Assembly: GCF_028372415.1 (NCBI RefSeq)
Contig: NW_027325131.1
Coordinates: forward strand, 558,001-622,000
Direction of reading: 5' to 3'
DNA from: Notamacropus eugenii
Taxonomy: Eukaryota > Chordata > Mammalia > Diprotodontia > Macropodidae
DNA: 64,000 nt
The notes beneath the pieces are model-generated. The model was not told the DNA's origin. It ran no database searches and worked only from the letters and a program-made list of their open reading frames with translations. Position numbers and translations under genes: made by a program. Positions 1 through 8,984 of the stretch are shown piece by piece. Within the stretch, counting starts at the first letter, position 1; every line of letters starts with the position of its first letter.

Positions 1-825
1 AATAAGTGACAGACACAGAGTCCCAGGTATCAGCCGAAGTCACCCCTGACATTTTTAGCCCACAGATTAAACATCTGTAAATCACCTACTTAAACTTCCA
101 GTAGCTAAAATGGTGGAGTGATCAGTAAATAGTCTCTCCCCCTCCCCTTATTGACCTTCAAAGAACCATAAAGTATTTCCCCAGAAAAATTCTGGATCAT
201 TGGGATCAACAAAAGGAACAAACAGTCTCATAGCATCTGAGACCAGGAAAATGAGAAAGGAATATTCCTCTTACTGTGGCCGAGGTGAATCAGAAGGAGA
301 GGAGCCCCAGGGGTTTGGAAACTCACACTAGGACCCAGGGAAAACAGGAAGACAATAGAGCACCTGGGATCACCAAGCACAGAGGTTGCCTTTGCTCCAG
401 CTCAGCTGAGATTTCCAGTGACCAGACCACCCATCTATCGCACTTAACAAGCTAGCCTCAGGGTTAATTGGGGGGAAACACAAAACAAAAAGAAAAAAGG
501 GCAACTGCCCTTAGCTTTCTCACACCAGCAGCTCAACATCAGGTACTCCAGCTTCTAACAGAAAGAACCAGAGTCCACACCACACAAAGCCTTACCATCA
601 TGAGCAAGAAGCAAAGGACTAAGGAATAGACCCTAGAATCCTTCTATTGGGAAAAAGACCAAAAGAAGAATACCAAAGAGGTTAGCAGTGAGACTGTATT
701 CCCATCTGAAACTTCAGAAGGGACTATGAACTGCTCACATGCACAAACAGCTGTTCTGGAACAGCTGAAGAAGGAAATATCAGAAAAAAAATGGAAACAA
801 AAATCAAAATTTCAGAGAAAATACA
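1..825 (+). mobile_element. L1 LINE, 5' UTR and start of ORF1, cut by window edge
   Basis: This is the 5' end of an L1 retrotransposon entering from the left edge. It aligns throughout with the 5' UTR of the L1 at 33788-40710 (compare 34100-34840): the same ATTAAACATCTGTAA block near 65, the same AAAATGGTGGAGTGATC promoter core near 108, and the same lead into ORF1. The distal promoter module lies outside the window. L1 similarity stops abruptly at about 825 inside ORF1, where a minus-strand LTR fragment begins, so the rest of the element is lost or displaced. Orientation is by similarity to the other L1 copies here. Confidence 0.85.
600..825 (+). pseudogene. L1 ORF1 N-terminal remnant
   Basis: ORF1 encodes the RNA-binding chaperone of the L1 ribonucleoprotein. 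The start is the ATG at 600, at the same place as in the L1 at 34837. The reading begins MSKKQRTKE, meets a stop at codon 10, and continues in frame as TLESFYWEKDQ, the conserved N-terminal motif of this ORF1 family. A frame change then leads to AQTAVLEQLKKEISEK, the start of the coiled coil. The RRM and C-terminal domains are missing because L1 similarity ends at about 825. It cannot make a working ORF1 protein. Confidence 0.75.
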
Positions 826-1250
826 GAGAAACCAAAAGTCAACAGACATGCTTCCAAAACTGTCTTGACCATTACAATCATACACAGCTATCAGGGGAGC
901 AACAACTTCTGGGTTTTAGGGGGGAGGGAGAGAGTGAGGGACTCCTTAGCCACTTCCCAGAATCTTTCTGGCCAAAGAAACACTTCCAGTCAATAAACTC
1001 CAAAGTAAAACCTCATCTTGTGAGTATTTATACACTTCTCAGAGCCAGAGGGCATAACCCTGTGACCTACTGCTTCAACAGAAAAAACAAAGGGTACTTG
1101 GGACCCTTGTACAAAACAACTTTCCAAATCAAGCTTTTTTCAATGGGCAGACCCATCAGTGGGTGGTGAAAATCTTTTTAAATCACATTATTCAACCATA
1201 GGCACTTTAGTAAAACAAAAACAGCAAAAGATTTTAATTTGATTGACATC
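826..1250 (-). mobile_element. LTR fragment of an endogenous retrovirus-like element (fossil)
   Basis: Read on the minus strand, this stretch matches LTR copies at 44925-45545 and 57945-58614. It shares the GTTATGCCCTCTGGCTCTG block, a TATAAATA promoter box (plus-strand TATTTATAC near 1026), and the following TTTTACTTTGG and AGTGTTTCTTTGGCCAGA segments. The part after the R region is missing. It is a partial, broken copy with no coding capacity. The family name is not recognised. The right boundary is approximate. Confidence 0.6.
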
Positions 1251-1281
1251 ACGAATTCTCAGTCTCATTCAAGGTAATCTA

Positions 1282-1296
1282 AGGTAGATTGAATTT
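1282..1296. repeat. Target-site duplication, left copy (pair at 2036-2050)
   Basis: AGGTAGATTGAATTT occurs here and again at 2036-2050, exactly bracketing the L1 fragment. The two copies are identical, which suggests a fairly recent insertion. Confidence 0.9.
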
Positions 1297-2035
1297 TTTT
1301 TACGTCCTTGCATTGCTATGAAGATCCAAGTCTACCAGAAAAAACTCTCACACACTGTGGTCGTTCCTGTACACAAAGTTCTCCTGATTCTGCATCTTTC
1401 ACTCAGCATCAGATCATATAAGTCTTTCGAGGCCACTCTGAAGTCTTCTTGTTCATCATTTCTTATGGCAGAGTAGTAGTCAATTGCATTCATATACCAT
1501 AATTTGCTCAGCTATTCCCCAATTGATGGGCATCCCCTTGATTTCCAGTTTTTGGCCACTACAAAGAGTACTGCTATAAATATTTTTGTATATGTGTGAC
1601 CCTTTCCCCTTTTTATGATCTCTTGGGGGTACAGTCCTAGAAGCAATATTGCTGAGTCAAAGGGTATGCACATTTTAGTAGCCCTTTGGGCATAGTTCCA
1701 AGCCGCTTTCCAGAATGGTTGGATGAACTCACAGCTCCACCAACAATGAATTAGTGTTCCAGCTCTCCCACATCTTCTCCAACATTTATCATTTTCCTGT
1801 TCTGTCATGTTTGCCAATGTTATAAGTGTGATGTGGTACCTCAGAGTTGTTTTGATTTGCATCTCTCTAATCAAAAGTGATTTAGAACATTTTTTCATAT
1901 GATTATAGATATCTTTAATTTCTTCCTCTGAAAATTGCCTGTTCATATTCTTTGACCGCTTACCAACTGGGGAATGAATTGTATAGTTGTACACTTGAGT
2001 CAGTTCTCTATGTATTCTAGAAATGAGGCCTTTAT
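1297..2035 (-). mobile_element. 5'- and 3'-truncated L1 insertion with perfect target-site duplication
   Basis: This minus-strand L1 fragment carries the end of ORF2 and the first part of the 3' UTR. It is flanked by AGGTAGATTGAATTT at 1282-1296 and 2036-2050, a 15-base direct repeat typical of L1 target-primed integration. The 5' end is truncated in ORF2, as is usual for L1. The 3' end is unusual: it stops at an internal A-run of the 3' UTR (plus-strand TTTTTTTTACGTCC at 1294) instead of the normal 3' end with its poly-purine segment. Confidence 0.9.
1512..1994 (-). pseudogene. L1 ORF2 C-terminal domain remnant (160 codons open)
   Basis: ORF2 encodes the endonuclease and reverse transcriptase of L1. 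This is only its C-terminal part, open for 160 codons. It shows the cysteine-rich segment with KCWRRCGRAGTLIHCWWSC, followed by FIQPFWKAAWNYAQRATK and LLLGLYPQEI, then FVVAKNWKSRGCPS. The same blocks occur in the C-termini of the other L1 copies here, for example LLGLYPHEI and VVAKNWKSRGCLP at 40045-40160. Endonuclease and polymerase domains are absent because of 5' truncation, so it is not functional. The open frame reflects a young age. Confidence 0.85.
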
Positions 2036-2054
2036 AGGTAGATTGAATTTAGGA

Positions 2055-2225
2055 AACCTTGGCTCTAGTCATGACACTTCCCCTTTGAAGTTTTGTTATA
2101 CTAACCAAGTCCTTTCAAACTTTTGGAGCTTTGTTTACATGTAACATTTTGGTTCAAGGAGAGGGGAAATTAGGTTGAACTAGATGATCTCTAAAGCTCT
2201 TTCTATCTTTAGATGTCATTGTATG
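2055..2225 (+). mobile_element. THER1/MIR-type SINE, degenerate
   Basis: The stretch around 2165-2220 reads TTGAACTAGATGATCTCTAA and then CTTTCTATCTTTAGATGTC. This matches the 3' core of THER1-like marsupial SINEs (GGACTAGATGACCTCTAAGG and similar). The preceding ACCAAGTCCTTTCAAACTTT resembles the MIR core AAGTCACTTAACCTC. It is old and diverged, and the boundaries are approximate. Confidence 0.5.
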
Positions 2226-4370
2226 ACAAAGTTTGAGAGTGTTAGTGTATAGATTGTTGTGTCATACTGCCTCCTTGTGGACATACACTGTCATCGCTAT
2301 GTTACATTCCATATTGCCAAAGGAGGAGCGAGTGTGAAAAGATTTAAACCCACTCTTCTCAGCTGATTGTCATAGAGATGAAAAAGAGTAGAGAAGGTGG
2401 ACATTTCCTTTAGCAAAGCTTGAAATAAATCTAAAGGGCAGAAGAAAATTAGCCAATGTATGAAAACTAAACTGGTCTTCATAGTTCTTTCTATAGAAAA
2501 AAAAAATCTCTGAAAGGAAATGGTATATATAAGCCTTGTATTCTGCCCTACAAAGACACAGACATGTTTGTTTGGAGTTTCAGTATGTGGTGTGATTAGT
2601 ATAAATCAAGCACAGACAGATTTGCAATCATTAGATTAATGCCCACATAGTTTTCTAATTTAATCAGATTAACTCAGTCCTAAAGAAAACTTGTCATATA
2701 GAAGAATAGAAAGAATATTAAGCTAGAAGTCAGAAAAAATTTTTGCTATTGAACCCTCATTTTCTTCATCTGACAAATGACTGTAGATATACCTGCAGTA
2801 CTGTTATTAGGCGGCTCTAATTGATAAGTTCTACTTTCTCAAGGACTTCAAATCTGCTTTTCTCTAGCTTCTAATTACTGGTCCTACTTCTGTCCTCTTG
2901 GAATACAAGCAGAATGAATAGCACTTTCCCACATAAGACAGGGAGGCAGTAACCAAAGGCTGTAAGTCTTCTTTCTCTTTCAACCACTCTTTATTTGGCA
3001 TAGAAATCAAGGCTCTCAAACTTTGCAATTGCTCTCCAGACACAATACTAAGATTTTTTTTTACTATGCTGAAGGGTAGTGATTATGATTGTATGCTTGT
3101 GCTTGGACCCCATCCCAGGGATCATATCTCTCTCAAGCCCAAAGACTCTGTCTCTGTCCATATATCGTGAGTGAGCCCCAGAGAAGCAAATTCTCTCTCC
3201 CTGTTACAGGAACAAACTGGAATTTGTGGAATTTCCCCTGTATGGACAAGACTATATTGTACCAGCAGAACTAACATGTAGATTCCCTCAGTCACCATAT
3301 GCAATTCAAAGGTCAAGCTACAAACATCAAATAGAAGGCTATCTGGTAACAAACAAAGATGTACAGACCCCTTAGAAGTCCACCCATCCTCACAGGCCAT
3401 GCCAATTTTGAATGATGCTTATGTCCAATGTGCAGAAACTGTATATTACCACGTAAATAGCATAATTGGCACACAATGCACTCATGTTTTCTATATAAGT
3501 TTTAGCATCACTCCTGTCAGGTTGCAAGTTCCACAAGGATCTCTGCTTGCCATATTAGTGTTATAGAAAACTGTGTGCCAATTGATTGGAAGACTTCTTG
3601 AGTCTGTATAATCTTTCCAGGCAACTCTGTCCTAAGCCCCTATATTTTGTGGTTTCTGCACCTCTAAAACTGCATCAATTCTATCTCTCATACTCCTGGC
3701 AAGGTTTGGGGTTTAGGCTGCCCTTTTTTCTTAAGAGTGGAAGGGAAGAGGATAGGAACAGTTGTAACATTATGCTGACTAAGGCTGCCAGTCAACTAAA
3801 AAAATAGTCCTTGAAGACTAAAGGAGACAGATTTCCTTCATCTAAAAAGAAAAGTTAAGAACTCATTTAGTGTATTAGACTTAGCTCAGTCATAGAGATA
3901 ATACTACAATAAGCAATAATCCCTTTCTTCCAGTTTACATTTTATTTGGAAGAAATAGATAGCTAAAAGTTTCATGCATAAGGGGTTCTGAAAACAAATA
4001 TTTCTCCTACCAAGGTTCCAAATAAGAGGCTATATAGCATAATGCGGCTGAAAATCTATGTGAACCTTGGTATGTCAGTGCTCTCCTCAACTTTTTGGAG
4101 TGAAATAAAAAAAAAAAAAAAAACAAGTGTTGACTTCTATTGCTATAGGGATTGTTCCCCCATCAATAACACTGTCAATATGTCATGGAGTTCCCAATGC
4201 CAATTGGATAGCATCTGATTATATGAAGGGAATTTTTCTACATCTCAGAGGGCAGCTGGTGGTGAAGGCCTGCTGCGGCCATGTCATTCAGAGAAAACCT
4301 AAACTATGTAAGGAAAAAAATGCCTGAAAATGCTATATACTTGTTTGCAACCTTTAACAAAAGCCTTATG
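2226..4370. other. Intergenic, no gene recognised
   Basis: Several short open frames here (for example 3089-3274 +, 3122-3400 -, 3586-3807 +) overlap in opposite directions and have no recognisable motif. A MIR-like scrap (TTTTCTTCATCTGACAAATG at 2759) and an A-run at about 4106-4125 are the only repeat hints. Nothing else is supported. Confidence 0.6.
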
Positions 4371-4799
4371 TATATTGGTTTTTATTTTATTTTCAGTATT
4401 CCACAATCACTACCATACAATCTAGATTTTATCTTTCCCTCCCTCCATGTCCCCAGCCCCCTCCTTCCCCTTCCCTCCCTGAGACGGCATGCAATTTTAT
4501 ACGGGTTCTACACATACATTCTTATTAAATACGTTTTCATCATAGTCATGTTGTATAGATGAATTAAAATGAATGTGAGAAATCATAACAAACAAAAACG
4601 TAATACAAAAGAAAATGATGAGCTACAATCTGCAACTGAATTCCATAGTTCTTTCTCTGGATGTGGAAGGCATTTTGCCTTAAAAGACCATTGGGAATTT
4701 TTTAAGTCCTTGCATTGCAATGAAGTTCTAAGTCTACCAGTAAAGAAATCCTCACACGCTGTGGGTGTTGCTGTGTACAACGTTCCTACTCATCATTCC

Positions 4800-7130
4800 T
4801 TATAGAACAACAGTATTCCAGTACATTCATATGCCATATTTTATGCAGTTATTCTCCAACTGATGGGCATCCCATTGATTTAAAGTTTTTGGCTACCACT
4901 AAGAGAGCTGTTATAAGTATTTTTGTACATGTGAGACACTTTCCCTTTCTTATGATCTCTTCGGATATAGTCCTAGAAGCCACATTTCTGGGTCAAAAAT
5001 GCACATTTTTGTACCCCTTTGGGCATAGTTCCAAATTGCTCTCCAAAATGGTTGGATGAGCTCACAGCTCCACCAACAATGAATTAGTGTTCCAGCACTC
5101 CCACATCTTCTCCTACATTTATCATCATTCTGTGCTGTCATGTTAGCCAATCTTATAAGTGTGATGTGGTATCTCAGAGCTGTTGTGATTTGCAGCTCTC
5201 TAATGAACAGTGATATATAGTATTTTTTCATATGACTATTGATATACTTAATGTCTTCCTCTGAAAACTCTCTGGTTATATCCTTTGACCATTTATCAAT
5301 TGGGGAATGACCTGTCTTCTTCTACATTTGACTCAGTTCTCTACATATTTTAGAAATGAGGCCTTTATCACAGACACTAGCTGCAAAAATTCTTTCCCAG
5401 TTTTCTGCTTTTCTCATAATCTTAGTTGCATTGGGTTTCTTTGTGCAAAAACTTTTCAGTTTAATGTAATCAAAACTATCCATTTTGCACTACATAATGT
5501 TTTCTATCTCTCCTTTAGTAAAAAAAAAATTCTTCCTTTCTCCATAAATCTGATAAATATACTATTACTTGCTCCACTAATTTGTTTATAGTATCACTCT
5601 TTATACCTAGATCACATTCGCATTTGGACTTTATTCTTCTGTAAGTACCAGGCATTGGTCTATGTCTAGTTTCCTCCAGACTTTTATCTAGTTTTCCCAG
5701 CAATTTTTGTCTAACAGTGAGTTTTTATCCCAGAAGCTGAGGTCCTTGGGTTTATCAAACAGTACATTGCTATATTCATTGCCTACTGTGTCTTGAGTAC
5801 CTAGCCTATTCCACTTGCCTACCCTTCTCTTTCTTAGCCAATTCCAAGTTGTTTTGATGATTGCTGCTTTGTAATACAATTTGAGATCTCGTAGAGCTAG
5901 GACACCTTCCCTAGCATTTTTTTCATTAGTTCCCTTGTTATTCTGGACATTTTGTTCCTGGAGAGATATTTTGATATTATTTTCTCCAGCTCTATAAAAT
6001 AATATTCTGATAGTTTGATTGATATGGCACTAAAGTAAGTAAATTAATTCTGGTAGAATTGTCATTTTTATTATACTGGCTCGGCCTACCCATGAACAAT
6101 GGATGTTTTTCCACTTACTTAGATCTGACTTTATTTGTGGAAAAAGTGTCCTGTAATTGTGTTCATGAAGTCCGTGAATTAGTTTGGGCAAGTAGACTCT
6201 CAAACACTTTATAGTGTCTACCCTAGCTTTAAATGGGATTTCTGTTTCTCTCTCTTGCTGTTGGGCTTTGTTAGTAATATATAGAAAGGCAGAAGACTTT
6301 TGTAGGTTTATTTTGTAACCTGCAACTTGCCAAAGTTATTTATCATTTCAAGTAGATTTTTACTTGAATTTCTGGGATTCTCTAAGTATATCACTATATC
6401 ATCTGCAAAGAGTGATAACTTAGCTTCTTCTTTGCCTATTCTAATACCTTCAATGACTTTGTCTTTTCTAATTGCTAAAGCTACTATTACTAGTTCCATG
6501 TTGAATAATAGTGGTGATAATGGACACCCTTTTTTCACTCCTGATCTTATTGGAAATGCATCTAGCTTGTGTCCATTGCATATAATGCTTGCTGAACGTT
6601 TTATGTAGATACTGCTTATTATTTTATGGAAAGTTCCCTTTATTTCTATACTCCCCAGTGTTTTTAATTGGCATGGGTGTTGTATTTTTCAAAAGCTTTT
6701 TCTTCATCTATTGAGATAATCATGTGGTTTCTGCTAGGTTTGTCTTTGATATGATCTTAATATTGAACAAGCCCTGCATTCCTGGTATGAATCCTACCTG
6801 ATCATAATGAATTATTCTCATCATAAGTTGCTGTATTTTTTTTGCTAAAATCTCATATAAAATTTTTGCATCTATATTCATTAAAGAGATTAGTCTATAA
6901 TTTTCTTTCTCTGTTTTGTCTCTTCCTGATTTAGGTATCAAAACCATGTTTATATCATAAAAAGAATGTGGGAGGACTCCTTCCCCATTTTTCCAAATAG
7001 TCTGTATAGTATCAGAATTAATTGTTCTTTGAATGTTTGATAGAATTCACTTCTAAATCCATGCAGCCCCAGAGTTTTTTTTTTCTTTCCTTAGGCAGTT
7101 CATTGATGACTTATTCAATTTCTTTTTCTT
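4800..7130 (-). pseudogene. L1 ORF2 remnant: reverse transcriptase to C-terminus
   Basis: On the minus strand, frames at 6947-6720 and 6538-6308 show reverse transcriptase blocks: [20 protein letters not shown], then [14 protein letters not shown], then GCPLSPLLFNMELVIVALA, then LSLFADDIVIYL. The FADD catalytic motif is intact. The C-terminal cysteine-rich block is at 5231-4950 (KCRRRCGSAGTLIHCWWSC). Frames change several times between these blocks, and the endonuclease is missing because the 5' UTR joins at about 7130. The protein is not functional. Confidence 0.8.
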
Positions 7131-7134
7131 TCAT

Positions 7135-7937
7135 GGAGCTGAGCCAGCACAAAGATAACGTCAGCGCTTGGTGATCCTGGCTGCCCTAATGTCTTCCCCT
7201 TTCCCCGGGAGTGCTGAGGCACGCCTGGGGTTCTGGTGTTGGTGGTTGTGAGACTCCATTCCCCTGGAGCTCCGGATCTCCTTGCGCATCACTGAGGTGG
7301 GGCTATCTGGGACAGCTCAGGTCCTCTGCCACAGTAAGCGGAATCCTCCTTAGCGGTTTTTCTAGCCTCAGGTGTTATGAGACTGTTTGCCCCTTCTGCT
7401 GAGCCCAATGTTCCAGGATTTTCCTGGGGAAATATTTTATGGTTCTTTCAAGGTCAATAAGGGGAGGGGGAGAGAGCATTTACCGATCACTGCACCATTT
7501 TGGTTTCAAGAATTTCAAGTAGGTGACTTACAGACATTTAATCTGTGAGCTGATAGTCTCTGGAACAGCTGCTGCAGATACCTGGGGCTCTGCAGCTCTC
7601 ACTCGCTCGGTTCCACTGGACTCTAGTCTTAGGGTGTTTTTCTTGAGATTCCATGGTTCTGCCGCTGCCTCACATCACCCTGGAGCTTTCCTGCTTGGTT
7701 CTACTGCAGTGGGATTGTGCAGCACGGTGTGCTATATACTACTCCCTCCCCCTGGAGCAGGTCCTTCCTGTAGACCTTCCAGTCTGTCCTGGGTTGCACA
7801 GTCTGTTTCTTATTGGACCTCCAAATTTTGGTCAGATTCTCTTTTTAGAAGTATCAGAAGGAGTTTGCCTAAGAGATTATGTGAGTATTTGCTCTCACTC
7901 TGCCATCTTGGCTCAGCCCCCGGAAGCGTTTTCTCTG
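7135..7937 (-). promoter_or_regulatory. L1 5' UTR with two stacked promoter modules
   Basis: On the minus strand this is the L1 internal promoter region. The distal module begins at about 7937 with GAGCCAAGATGGCAGAGTGA. The proximal module begins near 7505, where the plus strand reads GCACCATTTTGG. Both carry an AARATGG core like the YY1 site of human L1. The layout matches 33788-34836. Plus-strand open frames of 140 and 101 codons at 7523-7958 are antisense to this UTR and show no conserved protein. Confidence 0.65.
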
Positions 7938-7961
7938 CTAGTTAATGAGCTAGATTGACAG

Positions 7962-8150
7962 ATAGAGACATAAAGATATATGCCTGTCTGTGTACACATA
8001 AATATATGCATGACAATATATGTATATATCCACACATATGCCTATATATGCATGTCCATACCTGTGCATATATGTGTATGAATGTGCATATGTATGTACG
8101 TATGTTTATGTGTATGTGCATATGTGCATGTGTATATCTATATCTATATA
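7962..8150. repeat. Degenerate TATG/TGCATA microsatellite
   Basis: An imperfect run of ATATG, TGTA and CATA units directly follows the 5' end of the minus-strand L1. The open frame through it is a low-complexity artefact rich in His, Met, Cys and Tyr. Confidence 0.8.
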
Positions 8151-8151
8151 G

Positions 8152-8275
8152 CCTTCCACATTAAATTTTAAGCTCCTTGAGGATGGTAAGTGTCTTTTGC
8201 CTCTGTTTGTATATCCAGAATTTAAAACAGCTCTTGCCAAATAGCAAATGCTTAAAAATGTTTGTTATTTGAGAG
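8152..8275 (+). mobile_element. L2 LINE 3' end
   Basis: TTTTAAGCTCCTTGAGGATG, then a segment like GTATATCCAGAATTTAAAAC, then AAATGCTTAAAAATGTTTGT, follow the conserved 3' end of mammalian L2 (GAGCTCCTTGAGGGCAGGGA up to GGTGCTCAATAAATGTTTGT). It is an ancient, diverged fragment. Confidence 0.7.
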
Positions 8276-8984
8276 TGAGTGGAAGGGTTTCAGGGACTAT
8301 GAGATCTCTTTGGGCAACACTTTGAGAATTACTGCTTCAAAATTTTCTCACTTTGCTCCTTCTTTCAAAGACAAAATACCTGACAATCTTTATTTTATTC
8401 TAGACAGTGACAAAATTTTACAATAGATCTCAAGTACATATGAAATAGTCTAAGTTACATATGGTTCTTTAGAGGAATAAATCAAGTCAATGTCAACGCA
8501 TTCAGTACCTACTATCTAGCTCCTATTCTGTCAATCTTTGGTCTAAGAAGAAAGGCGAAAGTAGTCCTTGCCAACAAAACAACTAGCAATCTACGTGGGA
8601 AAATCATGGAAACATCTATGTACAGAAGAGATATATACAGACTATTATTATGAAAATATCCAGAGATTATATGATAGCAGCTGTTGCCATTCAAACTGAT
8701 CAATATGCAGACTTGTAAGAGGTAAAACTCAGTTCATTATAAGCTTCAGCATAGGCCTAGAATTCTTAATTAATTCTAAGCAATGAGCAGAGATTATTTC
8801 AAAGCTTAGTTATTCTCCAATTACATCAGAGAAAGAAAAGAAAGAAAAAGAAGGTGTGATTTTAGATTGTAGCTGCCAGAAAGAGGTAGGAATTTAAGGC
8901 TGCTGGGAGGAGAAAACAAAGATTTACATATCAAAAGATATGCCTGAGTTTCATTTCAAAAATAAGTGATAAAAAATCTCATCA
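8276..8984. other. Intergenic; right end may be an older L1 ORF1
   Basis: No gene is recognised. The last ~25 bases, AAGTGATAAAAAATCTCATC, resemble the ORF1 segment that reads AATGTGAAACATCTCATTGG in other copies. ORF1 similarity resumes at 14253, just past the two HAL1-like elements. This part of the older L1 probably received them. Confidence 0.4.

Larger units (their letters stand above)
4371..7937 (-). mobile_element. L1 LINE, minus strand, internally deleted: 5' UTR joined to mid-ORF2
   Basis: Read on the minus strand, the element starts at about 7937 with GGGGGCTGAGCCAAGATGGC, the L1 5' end, and runs through a two-module 5' UTR to about 7135. It then jumps straight into the reverse transcriptase part of ORF2 (about 7130 down to 4800) and ends in a normal 3' UTR whose pyrimidine-rich complement lies at 4430-4490. 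ORF1, the inter-ORF segment and the ORF2 endonuclease, roughly 3 kb, are absent. No clear target-site duplication was seen. It is about 3.6 kb, against 6-7 kb for the near full-length copies in this window. Confidence 0.85.

Noticed and set aside
7523-7958. Plus-strand frames of 140 and 101 codons
   Set aside because: Antisense to a minus-strand L1 5' UTR and overlapping in two frames.
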